This document shows, piece after piece, positions 38,229 through 46,282 of a stretch of 64,000 bases of DNA. Below the pieces are notes generated by a model. That model did not search any database. It saw nothing but the letters and a program-made list of their open reading frames with translations, and was not told the DNA's origin. Source of the DNA: JAHDHW01 sp965220465 (lineage in GTDB: Bacteria > Bacteroidota > Bacteroidia > Chitinophagales > Saprospiraceae). How positions within the stretch are numbered: position 1 is the stretch's first letter; each line of letters begins with the position of its first letter. The DNA lies in assembly GCA_965220465.1 (NCBI GenBank), contig CBDCPZ010000007.1, positions 1-64,000 on the forward strand. The letters are read 5' to 3'. A program made the position numbers and the translations under genes.

Positions 38229-38810
38229 ATGGAAAAGCTGACTGATCTAACGGTTGTTCAACTCCTTCAATCAGAAAGTTCGTCACAACAGGACCGGGCT
38301 CTTAATTTTTTGTATAATGAATTTTATGGAATGGTTGAAGCAATGATTCTTGAAAACAGCGGAGATAAAGAGCAGGTGAAAGATGTTTTTCAAGATGGAG
38401 TTGTCGTTTTGTTTAATATGATCCGAAAAAATGATTTTAAATTGACAAGTAAACTTAAAACTTTAATATACAGTATCTGCAGAAATAAGTGGTTGATGGT
38501 ATTGCGAAAAGATAAAAGAAATACAACACTGGAGAACAAACATGAATTTATTGCAGTCGAAGATGACCATTTTGAAAAGATTGTCCTAACCGAAAAGAAA
38601 AAACTGATTGTTGAGCTTTTGGATAAGTTAGGGGAAGAATGCAAAGAAACGCTACGTTTGTTTTATTATGAAAAGTTGAAGATGAGTAAAATTGCTGACT
38701 TGTTGGGGCTGGCTAGCGAAGCAGTTGCCAAAAACAAAAAGGCTAACTGTATGAAACAGATGAGAAAGCTTGTAATTAATAATCCGTTCTATCAAAATGC
38801 ATTAAAATAA
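38229..38810 (+). CDS. ECF-type RNA polymerase sigma factor (module 1)
   Basis: 193 aa with sigma region 2 (residues ~20-95; VKDVFQDGVVVLFNMI, LIYSICRNKWLMVLRK) and region 4 (~128-185; LLDKLGEECKETLRLFYYEKLKMSKIADLLG helix-turn-helix). It lacks region 1 and 3, as ECF factors do. It is preceded by a copy of the promoter motif found before five neighbouring transcription units and followed 6 nt later by a membrane TPR protein that is the likely anti-sigma partner. Confidence 0.88.
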   Translation: MEKLTDLTVVQLLQSESSSQQDRALNFLYNEFYGMVEAMILENSGDKEQVKDVFQDGVVVLFNMIRKNDFKLTSKLKTLIYSICRNKWLMVLRKDKRNTTLENKHEFIAVEDDHFEKIVLTEKKKLIVELLDKLGEECKETLRLFYYEKLKMSKIADLLGLASEAVAKNKKANCMKQMRKLVINNPFYQNALK

Positions 38811-38816
38811 TGAGGT

Positions 38817-39587
38817 ATGGCAAATCTTGACGAACATATTGATTTAATTGAGCGGTTTTTTGAAGGAAACCTGAATGAGGATGAACAGAAATTGCTTCAG
38901 AAAAAGCTTGAAACTGATCCTGATTTTTCAAAATCTTTCCAAACCGAAAAGGACATTGTTGAAGGGATTCAGGCTGCAGGAGACATCGCTTTACGCAAAA
39001 GACTGGAAAAGATTCATAATGACACCATTGAATCCACTTCAAAACCTGCTATCGCCAAACGCGTCATTTTTACCAAAAGAGTTCGAATGCTTGCAGCGGT
39101 AATAATTCTTGCCATTGTTGCAGGTGTAGCAATCTATCAGATCAACATAGCTCCTTTTGAGGAACGCACTTTTATGGCTTATTACAACTCTCCATCTTTT
39201 GAGGATCTAACACGTGGTGAAACTGTAGGGGCCGACGCATTATTAAAAACAGCAAAAGAAAAGTTTGATGTAAAAGATTATCAGGATGCCCTGACCGACC
39301 TTAATATTTTTTTAAGTGAAAATCCAAAAAATGAAGACGCACTTTTGATGAAAGGTATTAGTCAGCTTGAAACAGAAGATTTTGCAGGTGCGGCAGAATC
39401 CTTCAAGTCGGTTCCGGCTAATTCTGACAGATATGATATCGCCGTTTGGCACCTTGGGCTGAGCTATTTGAGACAAAATAAAATAGAAGAAGCAAAATCC
39501 GAATTTATGAAGCTTGCAGAAGGAACTGTTCCTGCCGGCCCCAAACGCATAACTAAAGCAAAAGAACTACTTGATTTGTTAAACTAG
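38817..39587 (+). CDS. Membrane TPR protein, putative anti-sigma partner (module 1)
   Basis: 256 aa. The cytoplasmic helical N-terminus (~residues 1-75, IERFFEGNLNEDEQKLLQ) resembles the sigma-binding end of Bacteroidota anti-sigma factors, without a zinc motif. One transmembrane helix (~91-109, MLAAVIILAIVAGVAIY) and a periplasmic domain follow, with a YYNSPSFEDLTRGE motif and three TPR-like units (~140-250). It is 6 nt downstream of the sigma gene. The paralogue in module 2 has the same order. A role as signal-sensing anti-sigma factor is inferred from this arrangement. Confidence 0.72.
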   Translation: MANLDEHIDLIERFFEGNLNEDEQKLLQKKLETDPDFSKSFQTEKDIVEGIQAAGDIALRKRLEKIHNDTIESTSKPAIAKRVIFTKRVRMLAAVIILAIVAGVAIYQINIAPFEERTFMAYYNSPSFEDLTRGETVGADALLKTAKEKFDVKDYQDALTDLNIFLSENPKNEDALLMKGISQLETEDFAGAAESFKSVPANSDRYDIAVWHLGLSYLRQNKIEEAKSEFMKLAEGTVPAGPKRITKAKELLDLLN

Positions 39588-39709
39588 TTTTTCTCTCCTT
39601 TTTCTAATTTTCAAAAATATTTATCTAAGAATATTTCTTGTGATGCTTGACTCTTTGAGTATTAGTCTGAAACGATTTCAATTGAAAATTGAAAAAAAAT
39701 TGGAATTAG

Positions 39710-39738
39710 TATTACCAAATGAGTTTTAAAGCAATAGA
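39710..39738 (+). promoter_or_regulatory. Shared ECF-type promoter, copy for the 63-aa gene
   Basis: TATTACCAAATG, 8 nt, AGCAATAGA, the -10-like block ending 36 nt before the ATG at 39775. The T-run after TATTACC is replaced but both core blocks and the spacing are kept. Confidence 0.5.
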
Positions 39739-39774
39739 GTAATAAATATTCATTTATCTCTAAAATCTTCAATC

Positions 39775-39966
39775 ATGAAACGATATTTTGAAAACAGACT
39801 AAGAGCAATAGATTGGATAGCTCAACATGCAGAGGATGAAGGGCAATTTGAAGTGATGCGGGAACAGTTGAATTTTAACTTTATTTATAACCGAGCTTTT
39901 TTCATAGAAACTTCAAAAGAGCAATTCGAAGTAGTCCTATTGAAGGATAATAAAAATGACCAATAA
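39775..39966 (+). CDS. Small hypothetical protein in the sigma regulon
   Basis: 63 aa, soluble, starts MKRYFENRLRAIDWIAQHAED. It has its own promoter-like motif upstream and a strong terminator 40 nt downstream, which argues that it is a real transcription unit. Family not recognised. Confidence 0.6.
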   Translation: MKRYFENRLRAIDWIAQHAEDEGQFEVMREQLNFNFIYNRAFFIETSKEQFEVVLLKDNKNDQ

Positions 39967-40008
39967 CCAAATAAATAATTTTTGAATTTAGATTTAGATT
40001 GATAATTG

Positions 40009-40042
40009 ATCCTGGATAAACTTTATCCAGGATTATTTTTTT
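40009..40042 (+). terminator. Rho-independent terminator after the 63-aa gene
   Basis: ATCCTGGATAA-ACT-TTATCCAGGAT, a perfect 11-bp stem, followed by TATTTTTTT. Confidence 0.85.
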
Positions 40043-40054
40043 CAGTTAATCTGC

Positions 40055-40083
40055 TATTACCTTTTTAACACTAATGCAATAAA
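40055..40083 (+). promoter_or_regulatory. Shared ECF-type promoter, copy before the small-membrane/SprB-like genes
   Basis: TATTACCTTTTT, 8 nt, TGCAATAAA: the fullest match to the consensus. The 35-aa ORF starts 77 nt later and the SprB-repeat gene 228 nt later. Confidence 0.65.
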
Positions 40084-40159
40084 CTAATGAATACTAAATT
40101 CAAAGTGGCTTTCAAAGACCCGATAAAAAAATAATTTACAATCAAATAAAACAACCAAA

Positions 40160-40267
40160 ATGATTCTCCTCACTGTAATAACAACATGGGCAGTTCTCTT
40201 AATCGCAGATATTGCTTTTGGAATAAACATAAGAGATCTCATCTCAGGCAATGGTGTCAGAGATTAG
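40160..40267 (+). CDS. 35-aa single-helix membrane microprotein
   Basis: The frame MILLTVITTWAVLLIADIAF ... GNGVRD is one hydrophobic helix with a short polar tail. It lies between the consensus promoter and the SprB-repeat gene, with AT-rich leader typical of this genome. No family recognised; size alone cannot prove it is translated. Confidence 0.4.
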   Translation: MILLTVITTWAVLLIADIAFGINIRDLISGNGVRD

Positions 40268-40310
40268 ATCGAAGCGCCCATAGAACAGGAAAATATTTAA
40301 AATTCAAAAA

Positions 40311-40754
40311 ATGAAAACTATCAAAAATCAATTAACTGACATAATTACCATTTTTATGTTGCTATCAACTGTAGGAGTTGCGTTTGCTCAAATGGATACT
40401 ATTCAAGGAATTGAACCCATAGTCGAAGTACCCACCAGTAAGAAAGTTAAAAATGAAATAACTTATAAACCTATTAATACCAGATCCAAAACAACATATC
40501 CAGATGCTGATGAAACCTTAATCCCATCAGAATACTTTTATGCGAGTATTGTTTTTAGGAAGGCAAGTCATCAGGACAAGTGTAATGCGTATTTGGAAGC
40601 TAAGGTATATGGAGGCACACCACCCTATGTTTTTTGTTGGAACAATTGTAAAACCGGGGCCATTATTAACAATGCATGCCCGGGAAGTTATACTGTTACG
40701 ATTACTGATGCAACAGAAAAACGAATATATGCTTCAGAATACGTTGGAAACTGA
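40311..40754 (+). CDS. Secreted protein with one SprB-like repeat
   Basis: 147 aa: signal peptide (cleavage near VAFAQ, residue ~27) and a C-terminal SprB-type repeat (GGTPPYVFCWNN ... NNACPGSYTVTITDA). Two Cys within the repeat could form a disulphide. No T9SS sorting domain follows, so it ends in the periplasm or is a small secreted ligand. It shares the regulated promoter with the upstream microprotein. Confidence 0.72.
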   Translation: MKTIKNQLTDIITIFMLLSTVGVAFAQMDTIQGIEPIVEVPTSKKVKNEITYKPINTRSKTTYPDADETLIPSEYFYASIVFRKASHQDKCNAYLEAKVYGGTPPYVFCWNNCKTGAIINNACPGSYTVTITDATEKRIYASEYVGN

Positions 40755-40800
40755 GTCCTGGGAAGTGTAGATAAAAATAAAAAAGTAATTTTTTAAAAAA

Positions 40801-40831
40801 GATTTCGGGAGTGGATTAAACTCCTGAAATC
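40801..40831. repeat. Hairpin after the SprB-like gene
   Basis: GATTTCGGGAGT ... ACTCCTGAAATC, a 12-bp stem with one G-T pair and a 7-nt loop, 46 nt after the stop. No T-tract follows. Confidence 0.5.
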
Positions 40832-40862
40832 TCAAGCATTACTAGGTTTTACGATGAATTTG

Positions 40863-40893
40863 GAGGAAGTTAGCTTATTGACTTCCTCTTTTT
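40863..40893 (+). terminator. Rho-independent terminator
   Basis: GAGGAAGT-10 nt-ACTTCCTC followed by TTTTTATTTT closes the SprB-like transcription unit. Confidence 0.8.
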
Positions 40894-41015
40894 ATTTTGA
40901 ACAAATACATGGATTTGTGTAATTTTTTTTTAGCAAAATCTCAGGCGGCACGCTCAAGCTTGATATCAATATTGACCCTTCGATCAACTTAATCTCCATT
41001 AAATCTATCAATACC

Positions 41016-41044
41016 TATTACCTTTTTAAAATTGCTGCAATAAA
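41016..41044 (+). promoter_or_regulatory. Shared ECF-type promoter, copy for the OmpA-family gene
   Basis: TATTACCTTTTT, 8 nt, TGCAATAAA, ending 104 nt before the annotated start. The unusually long N-terminus of the product leaves room for a later start as well. Confidence 0.65.
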
Positions 41045-41148
41045 CCGGTGTAAATAAATCATTAAAGGCGAATTCCGAAAAGCCTCCCATAAGTTTAGCA
41101 TTAAACTCCAATGGAAATAGAGTAGGAGTAACCAAAAATTCCAACGAA

Positions 41149-43134
41149 ATGAAAAATGAAATTAATTTGTTCATAGGAATGGTAAAGCCTATTATTTTTT
41201 CTTTTTATAAAGCCATTTCCTATTCGATCTCATTTACAGAACAGACTTTACCTAAGTACAAATGGACATTAGTGTTTGCAGCGTCATTGTTTATTTTTCC
41301 AGTTTTTCTTGATGCACAAACAATAATTAGAACGGCCCCTGAAAAGGGACTACGAATTGGCTTAAATGCAGGATATGATTTTCCTGATTATCATGAAAAT
41401 TACCCTTTGTTAGAGTATAAAGGAGGGCCGAAATTTGGTGCTACAGTGGATTATTACTTTACCCGCCACCTTGGGATAGGAGCGGATTATGACTATATCA
41501 AAAACAAACCGAATTCGCTGATACCATCCACCATTTTTTACATAAAGCCTATTAATATCTTATGGCCTACTGCAACTGTCACGGAATTTAATGGGATAAA
41601 CAGACAATTTATTGGTGTTGGACCAAATTTTAAATTAAGGTTGAGCAACCGTATTGACTTTGAACTCGGAGCCCGGGCCGGGCTTGGAAAGATAAAAGGT
41701 GGGGACATTTTAGTAACGGCTACCGACCCCAATTCTCCCTATCCTGTAGATATACATCAAGTGCATACCGGATACAATGATTGGGCCTTCTCTGGAAAAA
41801 TTAAAACTAAAGTAAATTTTGCAGTAAATGAATTCCTGAGTTTTAATGTAGGGGCATATTACCTAAGACACTTTTCAGTTCATCTGGATGATCAAGTTGA
41901 CATTAATAACATGGGCAATATTGGAATATATTATGGAGAAAATGTCTTCAATCAGGACCCCATCACAGGAACAGATTTTGTCGTTGGCAACAACTCTGCA
42001 TTAGTAGTCAAAAAACCATCATGTGTTGACATTTCTTCCATTGGTGTTACCGCTGGGATGACTATAACTTTTCCTCAAAAATGTAATAATTGTCCTTGTA
42101 AATGCAATTGTAAAGAAAAGAAAACCAAAAATTGCAAATGCAAATGCATAGGAAAGGCAAACAAAACTTGCAATTGCAAAGCAGTAACAATTATAAATAG
42201 TCCTTGCAACAATAATTGCTGCCCAGATGATCGCCATAAGGTAATTGTTATCGTCAGAGATAGAATATCCGGGAAAGTAATACCTGGCGCAGATGTTATC
42301 CTGAAAGATATTTACGGGAAAATAATTGCTACGGGAACTACCAACGCTTATGGTGCTGGCGACTTAGGGGAAGTTATGCATGGCAATTACATCGCAAGTA
42401 GTAAGGTTTATGGAATCGAAACTACTATAGCTACTATTGTAGAAGCTGAATTTGTGGAAGGAACTAGTATAGAGAAGGATCTATTTTATGAAGACTTGAA
42501 TTTTATCCTGAAGGGAAAAACAATTAATAATAACGACAACAGGTCTGAGCCTAACGTATTAGCTAGTCTGATCAACAAATACTCCGGATCTGTAAAACAA
42601 AATACTTCTGACCAAAATGGTGGTTTCCAGTTTAGACTTGAACCTAATTCTCAATACGAAATATCAGGTAAGAAGAATAACAGGCTTTCAGATATCGAAC
42701 AAGTTTCAACTGTTGGGTTGACAAGGAGTACGACCTTGTTTGTAGAACTGGAATTGGGTGTCGAAAAGGTAGATTGTGAGACTGGTACTATACTCGACGT
42801 TCATTATCCCCATGATGTACATACCCTTAGTGCAGCTGCGAAAATGGAACTTGACAAAGTTGTAAGATTTATGATTGATCATCCTACTGTTAAGGTAGAG
42901 TTGTCTTCACACACCAGCAGCGTAGGTGCTGATTGGTACAATGAAAAGTTATCGACGAGGAGAGCACAAACTGCCGTAAGTTATATTCTGTCAAAAGGAA
43001 TTGCAAGTTGGAGATTAATCGGAACGGGATATGGGGAAAGACGTTTGCTTAATCGATGTGCTGACGGGGTAAATTGCCCGGAATCAATGCACCAGCAGAA
43101 TAGACGGACTGAAATTAAATTGATTTGTAATTAG
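41149..43134 (+). CDS. OmpA-family outer-membrane protein with a Cys-rich metallothionein-like segment
   Basis: 661 aa. The long N-terminus ends in a signal peptide (KWTLVFAASLFIFPVFLDAQ, ~43-63). A beta-barrel (~65-305; GLRIGLNAGYDFP) comes next. A 47-residue stretch (~311-357) then holds 13 Cys in CxC and CxxC spacing (CNNCPCKCNC, CKCKC, TCNCK). A carboxypeptidase-regulatory-like domain (~365-440) follows, then a C-terminal OmpA peptidoglycan-binding domain (~550-661; LSSHTSSVGADWYNEKLSTR). The Cys block may bind metal or disulphide-lock the protein. Driven by the shared promoter. Confidence 0.82.
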   Translation: MKNEINLFIGMVKPIIFSFYKAISYSISFTEQTLPKYKWTLVFAASLFIFPVFLDAQTIIRTAPEKGLRIGLNAGYDFPDYHENYPLLEYKGGPKFGATVDYYFTRHLGIGADYDYIKNKPNSLIPSTIFYIKPINILWPTATVTEFNGINRQFIGVGPNFKLRLSNRIDFELGARAGLGKIKGGDILVTATDPNSPYPVDIHQVHTGYNDWAFSGKIKTKVNFAVNEFLSFNVGAYYLRHFSVHLDDQVDINNMGNIGIYYGENVFNQDPITGTDFVVGNNSALVVKKPSCVDISSIGVTAGMTITFPQKCNNCPCKCNCKEKKTKNCKCKCIGKANKTCNCKAVTIINSPCNNNCCPDDRHKVIVIVRDRISGKVIPGADVILKDIYGKIIATGTTNAYGAGDLGEVMHGNYIASSKVYGIETTIATIVEAEFVEGTSIEKDLFYEDLNFILKGKTINNNDNRSEPNVLASLINKYSGSVKQNTSDQNGGFQFRLEPNSQYEISGKKNNRLSDIEQVSTVGLTRSTTLFVELELGVEKVDCETGTILDVHYPHDVHTLSAAAKMELDKVVRFMIDHPTVKVELSSHTSSVGADWYNEKLSTRRAQTAVSYILSKGIASWRLIGTGYGERRLLNRCADGVNCPESMHQQNRRTEIKLICN

Positions 43135-43231
43135 TACAGCTTCAAAGAGTGACAGCTTGCATATCGAAATTCAAATGTCACTTGACCTAATAAAGTAATT
43201 GAAATTTTAAAATCCAAAAAATCAAGTAAAA

Positions 43232-43302
43232 AACGGGATTCAGTCGCCGGTGAGCAACTTTCAAAAAATGGTTACCATTAGTTTCAAACCGGCACTCCCG
43301 TT
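43232..43302 (+). promoter_or_regulatory. Large stem-loop in the leader of the lipoprotein gene
   Basis: AACGGGA (43232) pairs with TCCCGTT (43296), and GCCGGT (43246) with ACCGGC (43288). A palindrome AATGGT-T-ACCATT sits in the loop (43267-43279). It ends 29 nt before the start codon, so it could be a structured leader or operator; it could also terminate the OmpA transcript. Confidence 0.4.
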
Positions 43303-43331
43303 AATTATTAAACTTTTAAAAAAAATTAATC

Positions 43332-44615
43332 ATGAAAAATATATTTTTTGTTTATGCACTTATTATAGCTTTGACATCATTTTTTTCCTGCAATAAATGT
43401 GACGAGATTGTTGTAGAGCCTTGCAATGATTTTCAACCTAATTCTGAATATTGTAACTGGACCGTTGCCACTAATTACGCCCGTGAAGGTGCGAGTGTAG
43501 GAATAATTTATGATACCAGATTTAATTCTCTAGCTCCGAATGGTGATGACTGGAGACCTGCACTGACAGCTATTAATCCAACAAACTGGACAGCAGATTC
43601 TATAGGTCAGGTCTTTGGAATTGCCATAGATCATGAAGAAAATATTTATCTGGCTTCTTCTGACATCTATTTCCAGTTCGGTGCTTTTTCTTCAAGTAAT
43701 CCCGCTAGGCCCAATTCTTCAGGTAGGGTTTTTAAGTGTACGCCTGGTGCAGGTTGGAATGCAGGTCAATTTGTTGACTTACCCAATTCAGGTGATCCTT
43801 TGAATAGTCTAGGCAACATTGCCTTTGACAAATGGAACAAGCAATTATTTGTAACCAATTTAGAAGACGGAAAGATCTATAGATTATCTACTAATTTAGG
43901 TGTCATTGAAACTTATGATCCATGGAATGCTGATGTTTCCAGCCCGGGTATTGTAAATCAGGATGAAAGAGTATGGGGAGTTGGTGTGAATAATGAAAAT
44001 GGTGTTGTTAAAGTATTTTTTCCACGGGTTACAGCAACAGAAAGAAGCATCTATTCAGTCACCCTTGTTAATGGAGCTTTCCCTGGACCAGGGCCGGGAT
44101 CTGAAGTATTGGAGATCTCAAATGTGCCTGGCAACCAACTTGCTATTACCGATCTGGCTTTTTCTACCGATGGTACTGAGATGCTGGTAAGTGAAAGAGG
44201 GCATCCTCATGATGCTAAGGTCTTTAGTTATTCCAGAACACCAGCTACATGGAATTTAAATGTAAACTATTACTTCGTAGGCAGAAATTTGGGAACAAAT
44301 TCGGCTGGTGGGGTAGATTTTGCTTATACCGAACAAAATGGTGATGTAAGTGCAGAGTGTGATGAATTCTTTTGGGCTTCCGGAAATTATATGGAAGCAA
44401 GGAATTCTGCTGTAGGATACATATATGGATTGGAAGGAATAGCTTACACAGGTAATAATGTTACTTCAGATCCATTTCCTACTGCAAATCAGGATACCGA
44501 TTGGTTCATTGATGCTGATAACAGTACTTCACAAAAAGGAGGTATTGGGGATGTAGAGGTGTTTGACTGTACAGCGTGCATTGATCCTTGTAAACTTAAT
44601 GATTTTGATAAATGA
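43332..44615 (+). CDS. Lipoprotein with propeller-like repeats
   Basis: 427 aa. The signal peptide has a lipobox (FVYALIIALTSFFSCNK, Cys ~20). The body has repeated segments suggesting a beta-propeller (IAFDKWNKQLFVTNLEDGKIYRLS, LAFSTDGTEMLVSERGHP). It ends with four closely placed Cys (FDCTACIDPC). It lies between two genes with the shared promoter but lacks a clear copy of its own. Function unknown. Confidence 0.7.
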   Translation: MKNIFFVYALIIALTSFFSCNKCDEIVVEPCNDFQPNSEYCNWTVATNYAREGASVGIIYDTRFNSLAPNGDDWRPALTAINPTNWTADSIGQVFGIAIDHEENIYLASSDIYFQFGAFSSSNPARPNSSGRVFKCTPGAGWNAGQFVDLPNSGDPLNSLGNIAFDKWNKQLFVTNLEDGKIYRLSTNLGVIETYDPWNADVSSPGIVNQDERVWGVGVNNENGVVKVFFPRVTATERSIYSVTLVNGAFPGPGPGSEVLEISNVPGNQLAITDLAFSTDGTEMLVSERGHPHDAKVFSYSRTPATWNLNVNYYFVGRNLGTNSAGGVDFAYTEQNGDVSAECDEFFWASGNYMEARNSAVGYIYGLEGIAYTGNNVTSDPFPTANQDTDWFIDADNSTSQKGGIGDVEVFDCTACIDPCKLNDFDK

Positions 44616-44660
44616 TTTGAAAAGATAATATTCCCCGAGTTTGTATAACTACCTATTCTG

Positions 44661-44692
44661 CCCGGCAAGTGTAAAAATTTGCCGGGTATTTT
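44661..44692 (+). terminator. Rho-independent terminator after the lipoprotein gene
   Basis: CCCGGCAA-10 nt-TTGCCGGG followed by TATTTTG; an 8-bp GC-rich stem 45 nt after the stop. Confidence 0.8.
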
Positions 44693-44745
44693 GAATTACA
44701 CTTACTCTTTTCTTTTCTCTTCTCTTAAAAAATAATCCAATTACC

Positions 44746-44774
44746 TATTACCTTTTTCAGCTTAGATCAATTAA
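44746..44774 (+). promoter_or_regulatory. Shared ECF-type promoter, copy for the 144-aa gene
   Basis: TATTACCTTTTT, 8 nt, ATCAATTAA, ending 40 nt before the ATG at 44815. Confidence 0.6.
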
Positions 44775-44814
44775 GTGTAAAGCAAAAGATTTTAACTAAA
44801 CAAAACTCTGCATC

Positions 44815-45249
44815 ATGAAAAAGGTAATAATAACTTCTATTCTGATTTCTCTTTTCCAATTAGTAACAATGTATGGTCAGCAAACGGGAGAACTGACTTT
44901 AACTTCTAATTTCAAAGTCAGCAATGAGCTCAGGCTGGATCTTGAATTGGAAGGAGAAATTTCCACAGAATATTGGAATAAGGAATATGTCAAAATAGAA
45001 ATACAAATCAAAAGCGATGTTGAAAAATTATCTGTTTTAAGGTGCCTTAAATCACAAGGAAGGTTTAAAGTTGAATATACTCCACAGAGATTTGCCAGCA
45101 TATTGGTTTCTATGCCCAATCTTTATAAAACGATTACTGTAAATAACAGGAAGTACACTGAACAAATGACTTTTAAAGTTTATGTGCCAAAAGGAATTTT
45201 AATAAATGATCTTTATGCTGTTGACGATTTATTGGGAAGGGCTGAATAA
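44815..45249 (+). CDS. Small secreted protein in the sigma regulon
   Basis: 144 aa with signal peptide (residues 1-21, cleavage after TMYGQ). The mature part is beta-rich (ELTLTSNFKVSNELRLDLEL, RKYTEQMTFKVYVPKGILIN). It has some feel of the short adhesin-like (DUF2807-type) proteins of Bacteroidota, but no family is claimed. It is bounded by a shared promoter copy and a perfect hairpin. Confidence 0.65.
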   Translation: MKKVIITSILISLFQLVTMYGQQTGELTLTSNFKVSNELRLDLELEGEISTEYWNKEYVKIEIQIKSDVEKLSVLRCLKSQGRFKVEYTPQRFASILVSMPNLYKTITVNNRKYTEQMTFKVYVPKGILINDLYAVDDLLGRAE

Positions 45250-45287
45250 AAACTATTCAGGTATTCGTTTTTCTCAGAATTTTCATA

Positions 45288-45329
45288 GAAGTTGTTTAAT
45301 AATTAGGTTGATAATTATTAAACAACTTC
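45288..45329. terminator. Perfect 18-bp hairpin, probably a bidirectional terminator
   Basis: GAAGTTGTTTAATAATTA, loop GGTTGA, then the exact reverse complement. It is 39 nt after the 144-aa gene. It lacks a classical T-tract. Confidence 0.6.
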
Positions 45330-45448
45330 ATTAATATAAATATCCAAAGCCTCCTTTGCTAAAGCTTCAAATTGCTTGAATTTTATTCATCGCTCCTCCG
45401 TTTTTAGAATAGACTATCTATCCTATATTTTAACCTCTTGCCATCTTT

Positions 45449-45853
45449 TTATATGCTCGATTTTAAAGTTCTGATAAGTGGTAGCTCTTTATTAAGCTTA
45501 AATCTCAAGCTATCATTTCTCGGATTCAACATTAAAGTGTCATTGTTTAAGAAAGTATATCTCATAAAAAAAAGACCATCGGTCTCGTACCACGTTGGAT
45601 ACAGATTGCCTTTTTCAAAACTTCTGGTTATTAAAGTATCCGTCTTGCCTATTATTAGTTTACCGAAAATATTTATGTCTCTAATGCTATCAACTGAATA
45701 GCTGTAAGTGAGACCGTCTATTTGATTGATCCAATAATAATCCTGCGAACTCTTCTTTAAATAATCTTTTTCATGAGGTTCTACCTTTGTATAAAGTATA
45801 CAGCCGTTAAGTAGAAAATAGAGCACGAAAAAGAAAATAAGTTTGTGCTTCAT
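45449..45853 (-). CDS. Small lipoprotein
   Basis: 134 aa with signal peptide and lipobox (FFFVLYFLLNGC, Cys 18). The mature part is beta-rich with RDINIFGKLIIGKTDTLITR. No family recognised; it stands alone. Confidence 0.6.
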   Translation of the reverse strand: MKHKLIFFFVLYFLLNGCILYTKVEPHEKDYLKKSSQDYYWINQIDGLTYSYSVDSIRDINIFGKLIIGKTDTLITRSFEKGNLYPTWYETDGLFFMRYTFLNNDTLMLNPRNDSLRFKLNKELPLIRTLKSSI

Positions 45854-45899
45854 AACTGTTAGTTTTGAATTCTCCTTTGGAAAAAACCTTGAAGTTTAT

Positions 45900-46205
45900 T
45901 TAGTCTTCCCCTTCCCAAATAATTCCGAGCTCTTCATCAAATACACGCATCCCAAGCATAACATCTTTTTCAAGTTCATCCTCGTAATAATGAATGAGCC
46001 AAAGTTGCTCTTCGTCTTTGTCAACTTCTTTTACATCGATTACTTCGTGTATTCGTAAAGTCAAAGAAACATTCCAAATTACACCCAAATCAAGGAACAT
46101 TCCTGGCTCTACCGTTCCCGATTTCATGACTCCGTGATAGACCAACCAGTTTTTGGAGGGTATAGCATATGATGTAAAGACTTTGAATGTTGATGTGGAA
46201 TTCAT
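45900..46205 (-). CDS. Small hypothetical protein, possibly an EF-Tu domain 2-like fold
   Basis: 101 aa from the ATG at 46205 (MNSTSTFKVFTSYAIPSKNW). The segment HGVMKSGTVEPGMFLDL resembles the strand pattern of GTP-EFTU domain 2 (rVesGtvkpGd), which also occurs as small free-standing proteins. An upstream ATG at 46229 is in frame. The similarity is weak and judged by eye. Confidence 0.5.
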   Translation of the reverse strand: MNSTSTFKVFTSYAIPSKNWLVYHGVMKSGTVEPGMFLDLGVIWNVSLTLRIHEVIDVKEVDKDEEQLWLIHYYEDELEKDVMLGMRVFDEELGIIWEGED

Positions 46206-46282
46206 GATTATTTTTGATTTTCTATTCAATTCTCCACTAAAATTAATATGCTTAGTAGCTATGAGATTTTATGCCAATTCAT

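Noticed and set aside
43267..43295. Shared promoter before the 427-aa lipoprotein gene
   Set aside because: GGTTACC is present, but the DNA at the -10 position (CGGCACTCC) does not match; the TTACC belongs to a palindrome.
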